A stretch of 43,537 nucleotides of DNA from Candidatus Colicola equi (GCA_018066175.1 JAGHRV010000003.1:1-43537); one strand, 5' to 3'; positions 36,027 to 43,462 are shown, numbered from the stretch's first letter. Made by a program: numbers and translations. The notes: generated from the letters alone by a model not told the origin.

Positions 36027-37212
36027 ACAATTTCCTTCCCAGTACATCAAATTGCGCATTATCCTTCACGATTACGATACGTCCGTTTATCATGGCCTTC
36101 TGCACTTTAGGCAGGGTAGTAGAGGCCTCAAAACCTGTGATTCCATCAATAGAAATGGTCATATCCTTGGTGACGTTAGTAATCGTCAATCGACCTAAAG
36201 TGGCGTTATAGGTAAAACTTGCACCGCTCACAGATATGTCACTTTGCTCAGGATGGTTATCTGGTGTACCTAAGTAGCAGATAAAGCCTGCAGGAGTGGT
36301 GTAGTTGTATCGTGGAGATACGTTGGTGCTACCTACATAACTTACTTTGCGCACGGTAAGGGAGTTGTCATTTTTAAGAACTTGAATAGCCAATTCCGGA
36401 TAATCAATAAACGGGTTACGGTTACCTTGATAGTTCTGTGCTCCGTCGTTTCGCACCATCTCGGTGAGTGATGGAGGGTCTTGCATGTGCCATTTCAGCA
36501 GGGTAGTCAAGGATTCAAAAACTCCCGATGAACTCTTGAGTTTTGATAAGGTGCACTCGCTGTTGTATAAGCTGTTCTTGTGTCCTCCTGCCTGTGCATA
36601 CACGATATAATCGTATAGGATTACGCGGGCGGCGTCTCCGCGATACGAACCCAAGTTGATCTTGTTGTAGTCTTTATTATTGATATCCACTTCGTCCGGG
36701 TCATACTCATTCTCTCCGTAAGCTTGATTGCCACGAGAACTATTAACGGAGGTACTTGCGGGGCGAACCGACTGCATGTCATGCCCCATGGGTGTACTAT
36801 CTTTTGCTCCCTTAGACTGTGGCCAAGTGTGTTCTCTATTCCATGTTTTTCCGCTATCCCATGTGCCACTCATCGAACGGCCGTCGTAGTAACCGATGAT
36901 ATTAGATGAATTATTCAAGTCCCTATCTACTTTTATGTAATTATTGCGCAGCGAGTTGTAGGTATAGGAACTACTGCCTATCTTAGATGTTTCGCCCATC
37001 AGAGTGTTGAGCAATTCGAATAAATCGTCTCCGGTGGTAGCCATGAGGTTAGCCGGTGAACATTCGCCTTCGTAGTAGTCAATTTGCTTTGCTTGATAGT
37101 CGGTGTAGGCTTGTAAACCTTCGTCCGAGGCCACGTGTGCCTGCATGTCAATACCTGCATACGCAATAGAGTAGGATAGAATAAATCCTAAAAATAGTGT
37201 TGTCTTTTTCAT
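36025..37212 (-). CDS. secreted endonuclease I family nuclease with a sorting-like C-terminus
   Basis: Encodes 395 residues. A signal peptide ([18 protein letters not shown]) is followed by the endonuclease I domain (about 30-285): [24 protein letters not shown] holds the catalytic His and metal ligands, with [14 protein letters not shown] and [14 protein letters not shown] downstream. This cuts DNA or RNA outside the cell. A short beta domain follows, and the last about 20 residues ([20 protein letters not shown]) resemble the end of the BspA-like protein at 38927, a pattern seen in type IX-like secreted Bacteroidota proteins (inference). ATG at 37212 is used because it opens the signal peptide; its promoter is at 37256-37287. 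Confidence 0.9.
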   Translation of the reverse strand: MKKTTLFLGFILSYSIAYAGIDMQAHVASDEGLQAYTDYQAKQIDYYEGECSPANLMATTGDDLFELLNTLMGETSKIGSSSYTYNSLRNNYIKVDRDLNNSSNIIGYYDGRSMSGTWDSGKTWNREHTWPQSKGAKDSTPMGHDMQSVRPASTSVNSSRGNQAYGENEYDPDEVDINNKDYNKINLGSYRGDAARVILYDYIVYAQAGGHKNSLYNSECTLSKLKSSSGVFESLTTLLKWHMQDPPSLTEMVRNDGAQNYQGNRNPFIDYPELAIQVLKNDNSLTVRKVSYVGSTNVSPRYNYTTPAGFICYLGTPDNHPEQSDISVSGASFTYNATLGRLTITNVTKDMTISIDGITGFEASTTLPKVQKAMINGRIVIVKDNAQFDVLGRKL

Positions 37213-37255
37213 GTGATATTGGGTATAATTGATTTGAGCGAAATAATTCACGCTA

Positions 37256-37287
37256 CAAAGGTACAAAATTTATTTGAATTGTGCAAA
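37256..37287 (-). promoter_or_regulatory. Bacteroidota promoter for the nuclease (and perhaps groESL)
   Basis: Minus strand: TTTG at 37287-37284 (ATTTGCAC), 20-base spacer, TACCTTTG at 37263-37256. The leader would be about 38 bases. Confidence 0.85.
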
Positions 37288-37320
37288 TTTTGAAGAAAAA
37301 ATAAAAAAAACGCAAAAATA

Positions 37321-37352
37321 TTTGTGTATATGAAAAAGTTTTTGTAATTTTG
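37321..37352 (+). promoter_or_regulatory. Bacteroidota promoter for L28-L33-DUF4295
   Basis: TTTG at 37321-37324, 20-base spacer, TAATTTTG at 37345-37352. The leader is about 80 bases, longer than others here; CACGA (37353-37357 region) could pair with TCGTG (about 37388-37392), a possible ribosomal-protein leader structure but weak. Confidence 0.85.
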
Positions 37353-37437
37353 CACGATTTTTCGCGTGTAGTGCCCGTGTGTGTACTCGTGAAAGGTCCC
37401 TTAAAAGCCGAAAATAAATACTAAAATTTATATAAAA

Positions 37438-37677
37438 ATGTCTAAGATTTGTCAAATTACCGGCAAGAAAGCCATGATGGGATGCAATGTCTCTCACTCA
37501 AAGCGCCACACCAAACGGAGCTTTGATCTGAACTTGTTCCACAAGAAGTTCTACTGGGTAGAACAGGATTGCTGGATTAGCCTAAACGTAAGTGCGGCTG
37601 GTCTGCGTACTATTAACAAAATCGGTTTGGACGCTGCTCTGAAGCAGGCCGCCGAAAAAGGGTATCTTTACGAATAA
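37438..37677 (+). CDS. rpmB: 50S ribosomal protein L28
   Basis: Encodes 79 residues of bL28: [22 protein letters not shown] at the start and [20 protein letters not shown] at the end. It lacks the CxxC zinc knuckle, so it is the zinc-independent type. It is the first gene of the L28-L33-DUF4295 cluster that is conserved in Bacteroidota, 17 bases before L33. Confidence 0.98.
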   Translation: MSKICQITGKKAMMGCNVSHSKRHTKRSFDLNLFHKKFYWVEQDCWISLNVSAAGLRTINKIGLDAALKQAAEKGYLYE

Positions 37678-37694
37678 AAAAGGAGGAGTAAACT

Positions 37695-37883
37695 ATGGCA
37701 AAGAAAACAAAAGAAGCTCGCGTGCAAGTTATTCTTGAATGCACGGAACAGAAGGCCAGCGGTGTGCCGGGTATGTCTCGTTACATCACCACCAAGAACC
37801 GCAAGAATACTCCCGATCGTTTGGAGTTAAAGAAGTATAACCCTTATTTAAAGAAATATACTATCCATAAAGAGATTAAGTAA
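37695..37883 (+). CDS. rpmG: 50S ribosomal protein L33
   Basis: Encodes 62 residues of bL33: [21 protein letters not shown] and [25 protein letters not shown] are canonical. It has a single cysteine and so is the zinc-free form, like L28 beside it. ATG follows an AGGAGG-like stretch (37681-37686), one of the few purine-rich ribosome-binding-like sites in this window. Confidence 0.98.
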   Translation: MAKKTKEARVQVILECTEQKASGVPGMSRYITTKNRKNTPDRLELKKYNPYLKKYTIHKEIK

Positions 37884-37923
37884 TTGATTTGTGACTAGTA
37901 TAAAAATTAAAGGAGATTAAACT

Positions 37924-38076
37924 ATGGCAAAGAAAGCGGTTGCAACTCTGCATACAGGTAATGCCGGTCGTACGCACACCAAGTGCATCAAGATGGTTAA
38001 AAGTCCTAAAACCGGTGCTTATATCTTCCAAGAGGAAGTAGTAGAAAACGAAAAAGTTAACGAGTTCTTCAAATAA
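37924..38076 (+). CDS. DUF4295 small basic protein
   Basis: Encodes 50 residues: MAKKAVATLHTGNAG, RTHTKCIKMVKSPKTGAYIF, then an acidic end QEEVVENEKVNEFFK. This matches the Bacteroidota-specific DUF4295 protein always found after L28 and L33; it is probably ribosome-associated (inference from context). It begins 40 bases after L33 with AGGAG (about 37911-37915) upstream, and a terminator follows its stop. Confidence 0.93.
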   Translation: MAKKAVATLHTGNAGRTHTKCIKMVKSPKTGAYIFQEEVVENEKVNEFFK

Positions 38077-38094
38077 TCTCGTTCACGATACATC

Positions 38095-38134
38095 AAAACA
38101 ACTCCTGCTCATATGAGTGGGAGTTGTTTTTTTC
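38095..38134 (+). terminator. intrinsic terminator after DUF4295
   Basis: AACAACTC (38097-38104) pairs with GAGTTGTT (38121-38128), with an inner CTCAT/ATGAG stem, then T-run 38127-38133. Confidence 0.92.
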
Positions 38135-38223
38135 TTAGAGTCATACCTTAATTATAATATGTACGCATCGCGCGTATCATGCATGCCCGCGCGAGACCCG
38201 TTTTTTGCAATCCGTCCTCGTCC

Positions 38224-38263
38224 GCGAGCTAATTCCTAATTGGTTAATTGGCTCGTTTTTTTT
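38224..38263 (+). terminator. second intrinsic terminator-like hairpin
   Basis: CGAGCTAATT (38225-38234) pairs with AATTGGCTCG (38246-38255), 11-base loop, eight Ts to 38263. What it terminates is unclear: 38135-38223 has no gene, only a GC-rich palindromic stretch (GCGCG repeats about 38169-38196), so a small RNA or back-up terminator is possible. Confidence 0.85.
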
Positions 38264-38271
38264 CACTTTTA

Positions 38272-38303
38272 TTTGCATATTCCAAAAATTCTTTGTAATT
38301 TTG
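38272..38303 (+). promoter_or_regulatory. Bacteroidota promoter for a structured RNA
   Basis: TTTG at 38272-38275 (ATTTGCATAT), 20-base spacer, TAATTTTG at 38296-38303; start near 38309. No ORF with a credible protein follows before the terminator at 38556-38582. Confidence 0.87.
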
Positions 38304-38308
38304 CACTC

Positions 38309-38582
38309 GGATTCCACGCTGGAGGTGATTATGTCTCTTTACGGGGTGGGGTTCAGACATAATAAAAGGCGTTTATTGACGCTTGTTTTGGCATAGTGAA
38401 ATCTAGCAAATTTTAGTCCCAAAGCAAGAAGACATAAGCGTCCTGTGGGTATGATTGTATGCCTGACGCGTTCCGCGTCGGTGTTGTCATATACCGGCGT
38501 GGACGTTATGGTTTATTCTTGACAAAGGTTTTGCTAGAACCACACTATGGAGAATAAGCGTGAATAATGTTCACGCTTTTTT
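38309..38582 (+). ncRNA. structured non-coding RNA of about 270 nt, possibly Bacteroidales-1 or 6S-like
   Basis: A transcription unit with promoter and terminator but no credible gene. Two hairpins open it: ATTATGTC (38328-38335) with GACATAAT (38356-38363), and AGGCGT with ACGCTT (38367-38384). A long rod follows, made of nested long-range helices: CATAGTG (38392-38398) with CACTATG (38543-38549), CTAGCAAA (38403-38410) with TTTGCTAG (38530-38537), CAAGAA (38425-38430) with TTCTTG (38516-38521), CATAAgCGTCC (38433-38443) with GGACGTTATG (38501-38510), GGTAT with ATACC, tip GACGCG-TTC-CGCGTC (38465-38479). A bulged rod with internal loops resembles 6S RNA. The known Bacteroidales-1 motif is another candidate. 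It is not tmRNA or RNase P RNA by sequence. Confidence 0.8.
38556..38582 (+). terminator. intrinsic terminator of the structured RNA
   Basis: AAGCGTGAA (38556-38564) pairs perfectly with TTCACGCTT (38570-38578), five-base loop, T-run to 38582. Confidence 0.93.
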
Positions 38583-38600
38583 ATTGTCTATTAATGCAAT

Positions 38601-38636
38601 CTAGGATACTATTTTTTCTAGGCAACTAGGATACTA
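38601..38636. repeat. CTAGGATACTA direct repeat
   Basis: CTAGGATACTA at 38601-38611 and exactly again at 38626-38636, with a further CTAGG at 38618-38622. It lies between the RNA terminator and the 72-codon ORF; it could be an operator or a recombination scar. No promoter of the usual type is seen here. Confidence 0.8.
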
Positions 38637-38711
38637 ATAAAATAACTAAATATCAAACGGAGCTCGCCGAAAATCCGACAAAGAGTAGGCAAAAATTAAA
38701 TCTAATCAATT

Positions 38712-38930
38712 ATGGAAGAAAAGGACGAAATGAGATGGTATATCTCAAATGGAACATGCTCTTGGTTCAATAAATTACGTATTAAAAAGGCCAGCCACAA
38801 TGAAGTGGACCCCGAAAACTCATGGGACAACTTTATTTGGTTTAATAACAAGCAAGAGGCTACTGATTTTAAAAATAAACTACAAAAATTTATTAATGTG
38901 AATTATTTTAATAAACAGAGAAAATCATGA
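38712..38930 (+). CDS. 72-residue protein of unknown function coupled to the BspA-like gene
   Basis: Reads MEEKDEMRWYISNGTCSWF, NKLRIKKASHNEVDPENSWDNF, IWFNNKQEATDFKNKLQKF and a basic end. It is AT-rich, with four tryptophans, no signal peptide and no membrane segment; the end looks helical and amphipathic. I recognise no family. It is considered real because its stop overlaps the ATG of the large secreted BspA-like gene as ATGA, the standard sign of translational coupling, and because the frame is open from the first ATG after the repeat region. Its role (regulator, chaperone or leader ORF) is unknown. Confidence 0.6.
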   Translation: MEEKDEMRWYISNGTCSWFNKLRIKKASHNEVDPENSWDNFIWFNNKQEATDFKNKLQKFINVNYFNKQRKS

Positions 38931-41362
38931 AAACTAAACCTATTTTTCTATTTGTAGCACTAACTCTTGCTACAACATTGTTTGCTTCCGACACTCAAGT
39001 GGATGGCATTTGGTATGATTTTGACAACACTAATCTTACTGCATCAGTTACCTATAAGGGGAATTCGTTTTATGAGAACGAATATACCGGCTCTGTAGTT
39101 ATTCCTGCTTCTATTTCTTACGACGGCAAAACTTATTCCGTCACTACGATTGAATATTATGCTTTCCGTGATTGCAGCGGTTTGACCTCGGTAACGATCC
39201 CCAATTCCGTTACAACGATTGGAGAGAGTGCTTTCTATAGTTGTAGCGGTTTGACCTCTCCTGTTTATAATGCCAACTGTTTTGCATATCTTCCAAGATC
39301 GCATCAAGGAACATATTCTATTCCTAATGGCATCAAGCAAATTGTAGGTGCTGCTTTCTCTGGTTGCAGCGGTTTGACATCTATTACCATTCCCAATTCC
39401 GTCACAACGATTGGAAGGGAGGCTTTCTCTGGTTGCATCGGTTTAAAATCTATCGCTATTCCTAATTCCGTTACAACAATTGGATATAATGCTTTCTATG
39501 GTTGCAGTAGGCTTCCGGTGATAGATAATATTCGATATGCAGATACCTATTTGATAGAAGCAGTAGATAAATCATTATCCACTTATACAATTAGAGAAGG
39601 TACAAAATGGATAGGAAGTAATGCTTTCGAATATTGCACCGGTTTGACCTCGGTGACTATTCCCAATTCCGTCACAACGATTGGAAGCTATGCTTTTGGA
39701 TTTTGCAGTGGTTTGACCTCGGTAACTATTGGCAATTCCGTTACAGTAATTGAAGATCATACTTTCTTTTATTGCACCGGTTTGACTTCGGTGACTATTC
39801 CTAATTCCGTCACAACGATTAGAAATGGAGCTTTCGAAGGTTGTAGCGGTTTAACCTCTCCTGTATATAATGCCAATTGTTTTGCTTATATGCCACCATC
39901 TTATATGGGCGCATATACCATTCCTGATGGCATTCAGCAAATTGCAGGTGATGCTTTCTATAAATGCACTGGTTTGACCTCGGTAACGATTCCTAATTCC
40001 GTCACTACAATTGGGTATTATGCATTCTTTGGATGCACTGGTTTGATGTCAATTAATGTTGATGCTGCCAATACACATTATTGCTCAGCAGATGGTGTGT
40101 TATTTAATTATGCTAAAGACACATTGATTCAGTATCCGATTGGTAATTCACGAACGGAGTACATTATTCCTAATTCCGTCACTACGATTGGAGATTATGC
40201 TTTCCAACATTGCAGCGGCTTGACTTCGATTACTTGCTATGCAACAAATCCTCCGACTTGTGGCAGTTATTGTTTCAATGGTGTAAATAAGACTATCCCC
40301 GTTTATGTGCCTGCTCGCTCGGTAGATGCCTACAAGCAAGCAGATGGTTGGAAAGACTTTGCGAATATTCAATCTATTGACCAAGGACAATGTGGCACAA
40401 ACCTTTATTGGCAATATAGCGATGGCATTCTTGGCATTTCCGGTACAGGTGCTATGTATGACTATACACAAGGTACTGCGCCTTGGATGCTATTCTTCCA
40501 AGATTCTATTAGTAGTCTCGTCATCAATAATGGCTGCACCTCTATTGGTAACTTCGCTTTCTACGGATTATCCAATAAGAACTTCAAAACAATAGACATT
40601 CCTAATGGTGTTGAGCAAATCGGGCAGTTCGCTTTTGCTAATTGTGAGTATATAAAGAATGTCTATCTTGGTCTTTCTCTTGAAAAAATCTCTGCCAATG
40701 CCTTTGCCAACGATGAACGACTATTGTATATCACTTGCTTCGCCATAGAGCCTCCATTATTGGATGAGTCGGCTTTTGTGAATTATGATGCCTATTTGAG
40801 TGTACCTTGTGAGTCGCAAAACGAATATAAAGTAGCTAAGGGTTGGAAGTTATTCAATAAAGAAAATGTATCCTGCATAGGTGCCGAAGAAAAGCCCGTT
40901 ACCGGTGATGAAGTTACCGTTGCTCCTTCTGCTGATAATGCCACCTTCACTTGGCCTCAAAATGATCAAGCGGCAGGGTATTCAATTGAGATTACCAAAG
41001 ACGGCATCGTCTTCTGCACACTAACCTTCAATGCTCAAGGTCAACTAACCGGCATTGCCTTCGCTCCTAATCGTGCAGGCTCTCGTATGTTGGATGCTGC
41101 TGTAATGACCTCTAATGGCTGGCAATTTACGGTGACTGGTCTTGACCAAGCCTGCAAATATGGCTATGCCTTAGATGCGCTCAATGCAAGTAAGCAATCT
41201 ATCAAACACTACGAAGGTGAGTTTGCTACGGATGGTTATACATCATTAGAGTGGGTAACATCTGACCACATTCAAGGCATCAATAAAATGCTTTTGGACG
41301 GTCACCTCTATATCCTACGTGACGGCAATCTCCACACCGCCACCGGCGCAAGAGTGAAGTAA
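38927..41362 (+). CDS. BspA-like leucine-rich repeat surface protein
   Basis: Encodes 811 residues. The signal peptide is KTKPIFLFVALTLATTLFA. Residues about 45-480 and 520-590 are LRR_5 (BspA/TpLRR) repeats of about 23 residues with the phrase GLTSVTIPNSVTTIG and YAFxxCSGL, some replaced by diverged units (SPVYNANCFAYMP). A beta-sandwich region (about 645-780) follows, and the C-terminus MLLDGHLYILRDGNLHTATG resembles type IX-like cargo ends and the end of the nuclease at 36025. Relatives act as adhesins. The repeats also show as DNA repeats. No own promoter is seen; it is coupled to the 72-codon ORF. The downstream end has a 33-bp palindrome acting as terminator. Confidence 0.92.
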   Translation: MKTKPIFLFVALTLATTLFASDTQVDGIWYDFDNTNLTASVTYKGNSFYENEYTGSVVIPASISYDGKTYSVTTIEYYAFRDCSGLTSVTIPNSVTTIGESAFYSCSGLTSPVYNANCFAYLPRSHQGTYSIPNGIKQIVGAAFSGCSGLTSITIPNSVTTIGREAFSGCIGLKSIAIPNSVTTIGYNAFYGCSRLPVIDNIRYADTYLIEAVDKSLSTYTIREGTKWIGSNAFEYCTGLTSVTIPNSVTTIGSYAFGFCSGLTSVTIGNSVTVIEDHTFFYCTGLTSVTIPNSVTTIRNGAFEGCSGLTSPVYNANCFAYMPPSYMGAYTIPDGIQQIAGDAFYKCTGLTSVTIPNSVTTIGYYAFFGCTGLMSINVDAANTHYCSADGVLFNYAKDTLIQYPIGNSRTEYIIPNSVTTIGDYAFQHCSGLTSITCYATNPPTCGSYCFNGVNKTIPVYVPARSVDAYKQADGWKDFANIQSIDQGQCGTNLYWQYSDGILGISGTGAMYDYTQGTAPWMLFFQDSISSLVINNGCTSIGNFAFYGLSNKNFKTIDIPNGVEQIGQFAFANCEYIKNVYLGLSLEKISANAFANDERLLYITCFAIEPPLLDESAFVNYDAYLSVPCESQNEYKVAKGWKLFNKENVSCIGAEEKPVTGDEVTVAPSADNATFTWPQNDQAAGYSIEITKDGIVFCTLTFNAQGQLTGIAFAPNRAGSRMLDAAVMTSNGWQFTVTGLDQACKYGYALDALNASKQSIKHYEGEFATDGYTSLEWVTSDHIQGINKMLLDGHLYILRDGNLHTATGARVK
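39090..40370. repeat. coding LRR repeats of the BspA-like gene
   Basis: The phrase encoding TSVTIPNSVTTIG recurs many times (for example around 39180, 39365, 39650, 39780, 39975, 40160) with few synonymous changes, a substrate for recombination and repeat-number change. Confidence 0.9.
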
Positions 41363-41390
41363 CTCCAAACTTTCCTCTTATTAATCCTTT

Positions 41391-41428
41391 GCGAGGCAGA
41401 AAACAGTTCGTTCTCTGCCTCGCTTTTT
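41391..41428 (+). terminator. 33-bp palindromic repeat, copy A, with T-run: terminator of the BspA-like gene
   Basis: GCGAGGCAGA (41391-41400) pairs with TCTGCCTCGC (41414-41423); after one mismatch AAC/GTT extends the stem. TTTTT follows, so this copy can terminate transcription. The same 33 bp recurs at 42123 and 43209. Confidence 0.9.
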
Positions 41429-41436
41429 CATTTCTC

Positions 41437-41472
41437 ACGGACGCAAGTGCCCAACCTCACTTTCGCGTCCGT
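41437..41472. repeat. strong hairpin behind repeat copy A
   Basis: ACGGACGC (41437-41444) with GCGTCCGT (41465-41472) and AAGTG (41445-41449) with CACTT (41458-41462), two-base bulge, eight-base loop. No T-run. Confidence 0.85.
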
Positions 41473-41580
41473 CACTTCCGTCACAACAGCAGAATTTTGG
41501 GTTAACAAATTTATTCAAAATAGTGAAATTCAACAACTTGTGCGCAGCCAGTGTCAGAGGGTATCCTAAAAAACATGGCT

Positions 41581-41625
41581 TGAGGATTTGAGGATTTCAA
41601 TTTTCTCAAATCCTCAAAATCCTCA
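41581..41625. repeat. TGAGGATTT-type inverted repeat
   Basis: TGAGGATTTGAG (41581-41592) is a perfect inverted match to CTCAAATCCTCA (41605-41616); a longer alternative pairing with 41608-41625 has one bulge. GGATT units recur within it. Confidence 0.88.
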
Positions 41626-41639
41626 CCTGAGGATATCAT

Positions 41640-41985
41640 CTTCCGCGAAGTAATTTCCATATCTGCGCTTTCTTATTAACGACGTATCAACGTTGTAAGA
41701 GCGAAAGCTCTGGTTATTTATTGGATTCGATATTGGATAAGAGAGCTCGCTCATCATCTTCCCGAAGAGATGCTCGCATCGATGAGGAGAGGAGGAGTCC
41801 CAGCCGTCTGCTGATTTAACAGAGTGGTATCAGCCTTTACGGACTGGTTGCTCCGACGACGTGTAGTCTGTGAAGTCTGCGGGCACAATCTGTCAACGTC
41901 CAAAGCACACTAGTAAGTGCTTTGTACGTCGGGTTTTTGTCGGGTGTTTATAACCCCCTGCGACTACCCACTATTTAACCACGAA
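41640..41985. other. non-coding, hairpin-dense stretch; possible structured RNA
   Basis: No credible ORF. Hairpins: AGAGC-GAAA-GCTCT (41698-41711, GNRA loop); CAGCCGT with ACGGACTG enclosing CTGAT/ATCAG (about 41801-41846); CAAAGCAC (41901-41908) with GTGCTTTG (41917-41924) extended by ACGT/ACGT, then GGGTTTTT (41931-41938), terminator-like. No Bacteroidota promoter was found upstream on this strand, so it may be a decayed gene or element rather than an expressed RNA. Confidence 0.5.
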
Positions 41986-42122
41986 CAACTCCAAAGTTTC
42001 CTATTATTAATATTTTAATCTCTGTTATAGGTGATTTTGGGGGTCGAGGGTTGGCAAAGGGTTAATCGACCGTTAGTAAACCCTTATTAGACACTTAAAA
42101 AGTTTACTATTGTTAAGATTTT

Positions 42123-42155
42123 GCGAGGCAGAAAACAGTTCGTTCTCTGCCTCGC
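42123..42155. repeat. 33-bp palindromic repeat, copy B
   Basis: Identical to copy A over 33 bp. It ends no recognisable gene and is followed by GCATC rather than a T-run. The preceding bases (AAAGTTTACTATTGTTAAGATTTT) resemble those before copy A and at 41986-42015, so the repeated element is longer than the palindrome. Confidence 0.93.
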
Positions 42156-42272
42156 ATCTTTAACTCATCCTTACCTGACCATTACCTAATCCTTACCTAA
42201 AACCTCCTTCATCTCAAAAAGTACAAAAAAATCAAAAGTTGCTGAATAAAATCACAAAAAGTTGCGGAAAAA

Positions 42273-42304
42273 CTTGCACATATCAGATTTTTTTTGTATC
42301 TTTG
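42273..42304 (+). promoter_or_regulatory. Bacteroidota promoter for the Bro-N gene
   Basis: CTTG at 42273-42276, 20-base spacer, TATCTTTG at 42297-42304. The leader is about 35 bases and holds two short out-of-frame ATGs (42314, 42329). Confidence 0.8.
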
Positions 42305-42344
42305 CAATCGCAAAATGCAGAATAGATAATGACCGAAAAAGAAT

Positions 42345-43196
42345 ATGGCACAAGAAGAAATAATAAAACAGTTTGAGGCACAACAGGTGCGTGTTGTGTG
42401 GGATGACGAACAAGAGAAGTACTTCTTTTCTATTGTTGATGTTATCCAAGTACTAACCGAAAGTGATAATGCTCGTAAATACTGGAGTGTATTAAAGACG
42501 CGTCTTAAAGAAGAGGGAAATGAGTTGGCTACAAATTGTAGTCAACTGAAAATGACCTCTCATACAGATGGAAAACGCTATCTTACAGATGTCGCTGACA
42601 CGGAGCAGGTATTACGTTTGATTCAGTCCGTACCAAGCAAGAAGGCAGAGCCCATCAAGCAATGGCTAGCATCTGTAGGAGCCGAGCGGCTCAACCAAAT
42701 GCAAGATCCGGAGCGGAGCCTGCAACAAATGGTAGCTGATTATCGTCGTTTGGGGTATTCAGAGAATTGGATTAACCAACGTATTAAGACTATTGAGATT
42801 CGCAAAGGGTTGACAGACGAGTGGCAACGAGGAGGTGTGCAAAACGAGGCCCAATATGCTTTTTTGACGGATTTAATGAGTAAGGTGTGGAGCGGTCTTT
42901 CTACGAAAGAGTATAAGCATCATAAAGGCTTAACTACCCAAAATCTTCGTGACAATATGACCAATACAGAGTTGCTGCTTAATGCTTTAGCCGAACAAGC
43001 TGCTACCGATATCAGTAAGGAGCAGAATCCCAAAGGCATTATGGCGAATGCTCAAGTCGCAGTTGAAGGTGCGAGTGTAGCCAAGACCGCCCGTCAAGAG
43101 TTGGAGAAGAAACTCGGTCATTCTGTTATTAGCAGTAAAAAAGCAATTGATTACATTCAACCTACTGATGAACTTCCTTTTTCTGAAACAGAGTAA
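42345..43196 (+). CDS. Bro-N domain protein (phage antirepressor-like)
   Basis: Encodes 283 residues. The N-terminal about 110 residues fit the Bro-N fold of phage antirepressors and baculovirus BRO proteins: VRVVWDDEQEKYFFSIVDVIQVLTES, ARKYWSVLKTRLKEEG, then RYLTDVADTEQVLRLIQSVPS and AEPIKQWLASVGAERLNQM. The C-terminal part (LGYSENWINQRIKTIEIRKGLTDEW, MSKVWSGLSTKEYKHHKGL, NTELLLNALAEQAATDIS) is the conserved tail of the DinD/Bro-N proteins common in Bacteroidota. Such proteins are thought to bind DNA or regulators in phage and mobile-element control. It has its own promoter, no partner gene, and is bracketed by palindromic repeats B and C. Confidence 0.88.
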   Translation: MAQEEIIKQFEAQQVRVVWDDEQEKYFFSIVDVIQVLTESDNARKYWSVLKTRLKEEGNELATNCSQLKMTSHTDGKRYLTDVADTEQVLRLIQSVPSKKAEPIKQWLASVGAERLNQMQDPERSLQQMVADYRRLGYSENWINQRIKTIEIRKGLTDEWQRGGVQNEAQYAFLTDLMSKVWSGLSTKEYKHHKGLTTQNLRDNMTNTELLLNALAEQAATDISKEQNPKGIMANAQVAVEGASVAKTARQELEKKLGHSVISSKKAIDYIQPTDELPFSETE

Positions 43197-43208
43197 TATT
43201 CCTCCCTT

Positions 43209-43241
43209 GCGAGGCAGAAAACAGTTTGTTCTCTGCCTCGC
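43209..43241. repeat. 33-bp palindromic repeat, copy C
   Basis: As copies A and B with one base changed (C to T) in the loop. It lies 12 bases after the Bro-N stop. Like copy B it is followed by GCATC, and 40 bases later by a 19-base stretch (43281-43299) that matches 42206-42224 behind copy B with two mismatches. Confidence 0.93.
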
Positions 43242-43343
43242 ATCCTCCGTGCACGTTCCGTGCATCGTATATGCAAACACCCTTCACCTCAAAATGTACG
43301 ATTATTTACTCGTTCCTTTGTTTTTTGATGGAACTGGAGCCCG

Positions 43344-43393
43344 TTAGTACTACTTACGTACCCCTTATAAGGGGTAGTAAGTGTACGTACTAA
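43344..43393. repeat. large imperfect palindrome
   Basis: TTAGTAC (43344-43350) with GTACTAA (43387-43393), ACTTAC (43352-43357) with GTAAGT (43377-43382), and a perfect 18-bp palindrome TACCCCTTATAAGGGGTA (43359-43376) in the centre. No gene or T-run adjoins it. Confidence 0.9.
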
Positions 43394-43462
43394 GGGCATC
43401 AATCGCAGTTCCTCAAAATTTCTCCCATCGTCTTTATTGATTTGTGCGCCCCCCTCAGCAGG

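Noticed and set aside
38205..38396. A 63-codon open frame over the promoter and 5' part of the structured RNA
   Set aside because: It starts upstream of the promoter, runs through terminator and promoter, and resembles no protein; the RNA structure explains the region better.
39090..40370. CRISPR-like regularly spaced repeats in the BspA-like gene
   Set aside because: They are in-frame leucine-rich repeat codons with variable spacing and conserved protein meaning, not spacers.
42314..42330. ATG at 42314 or 42329 as upstream ORF or alternative start of the Bro-N gene
   Set aside because: They are in other frames and give only tiny peptides; ATG 42345 opens the full Bro-N domain.
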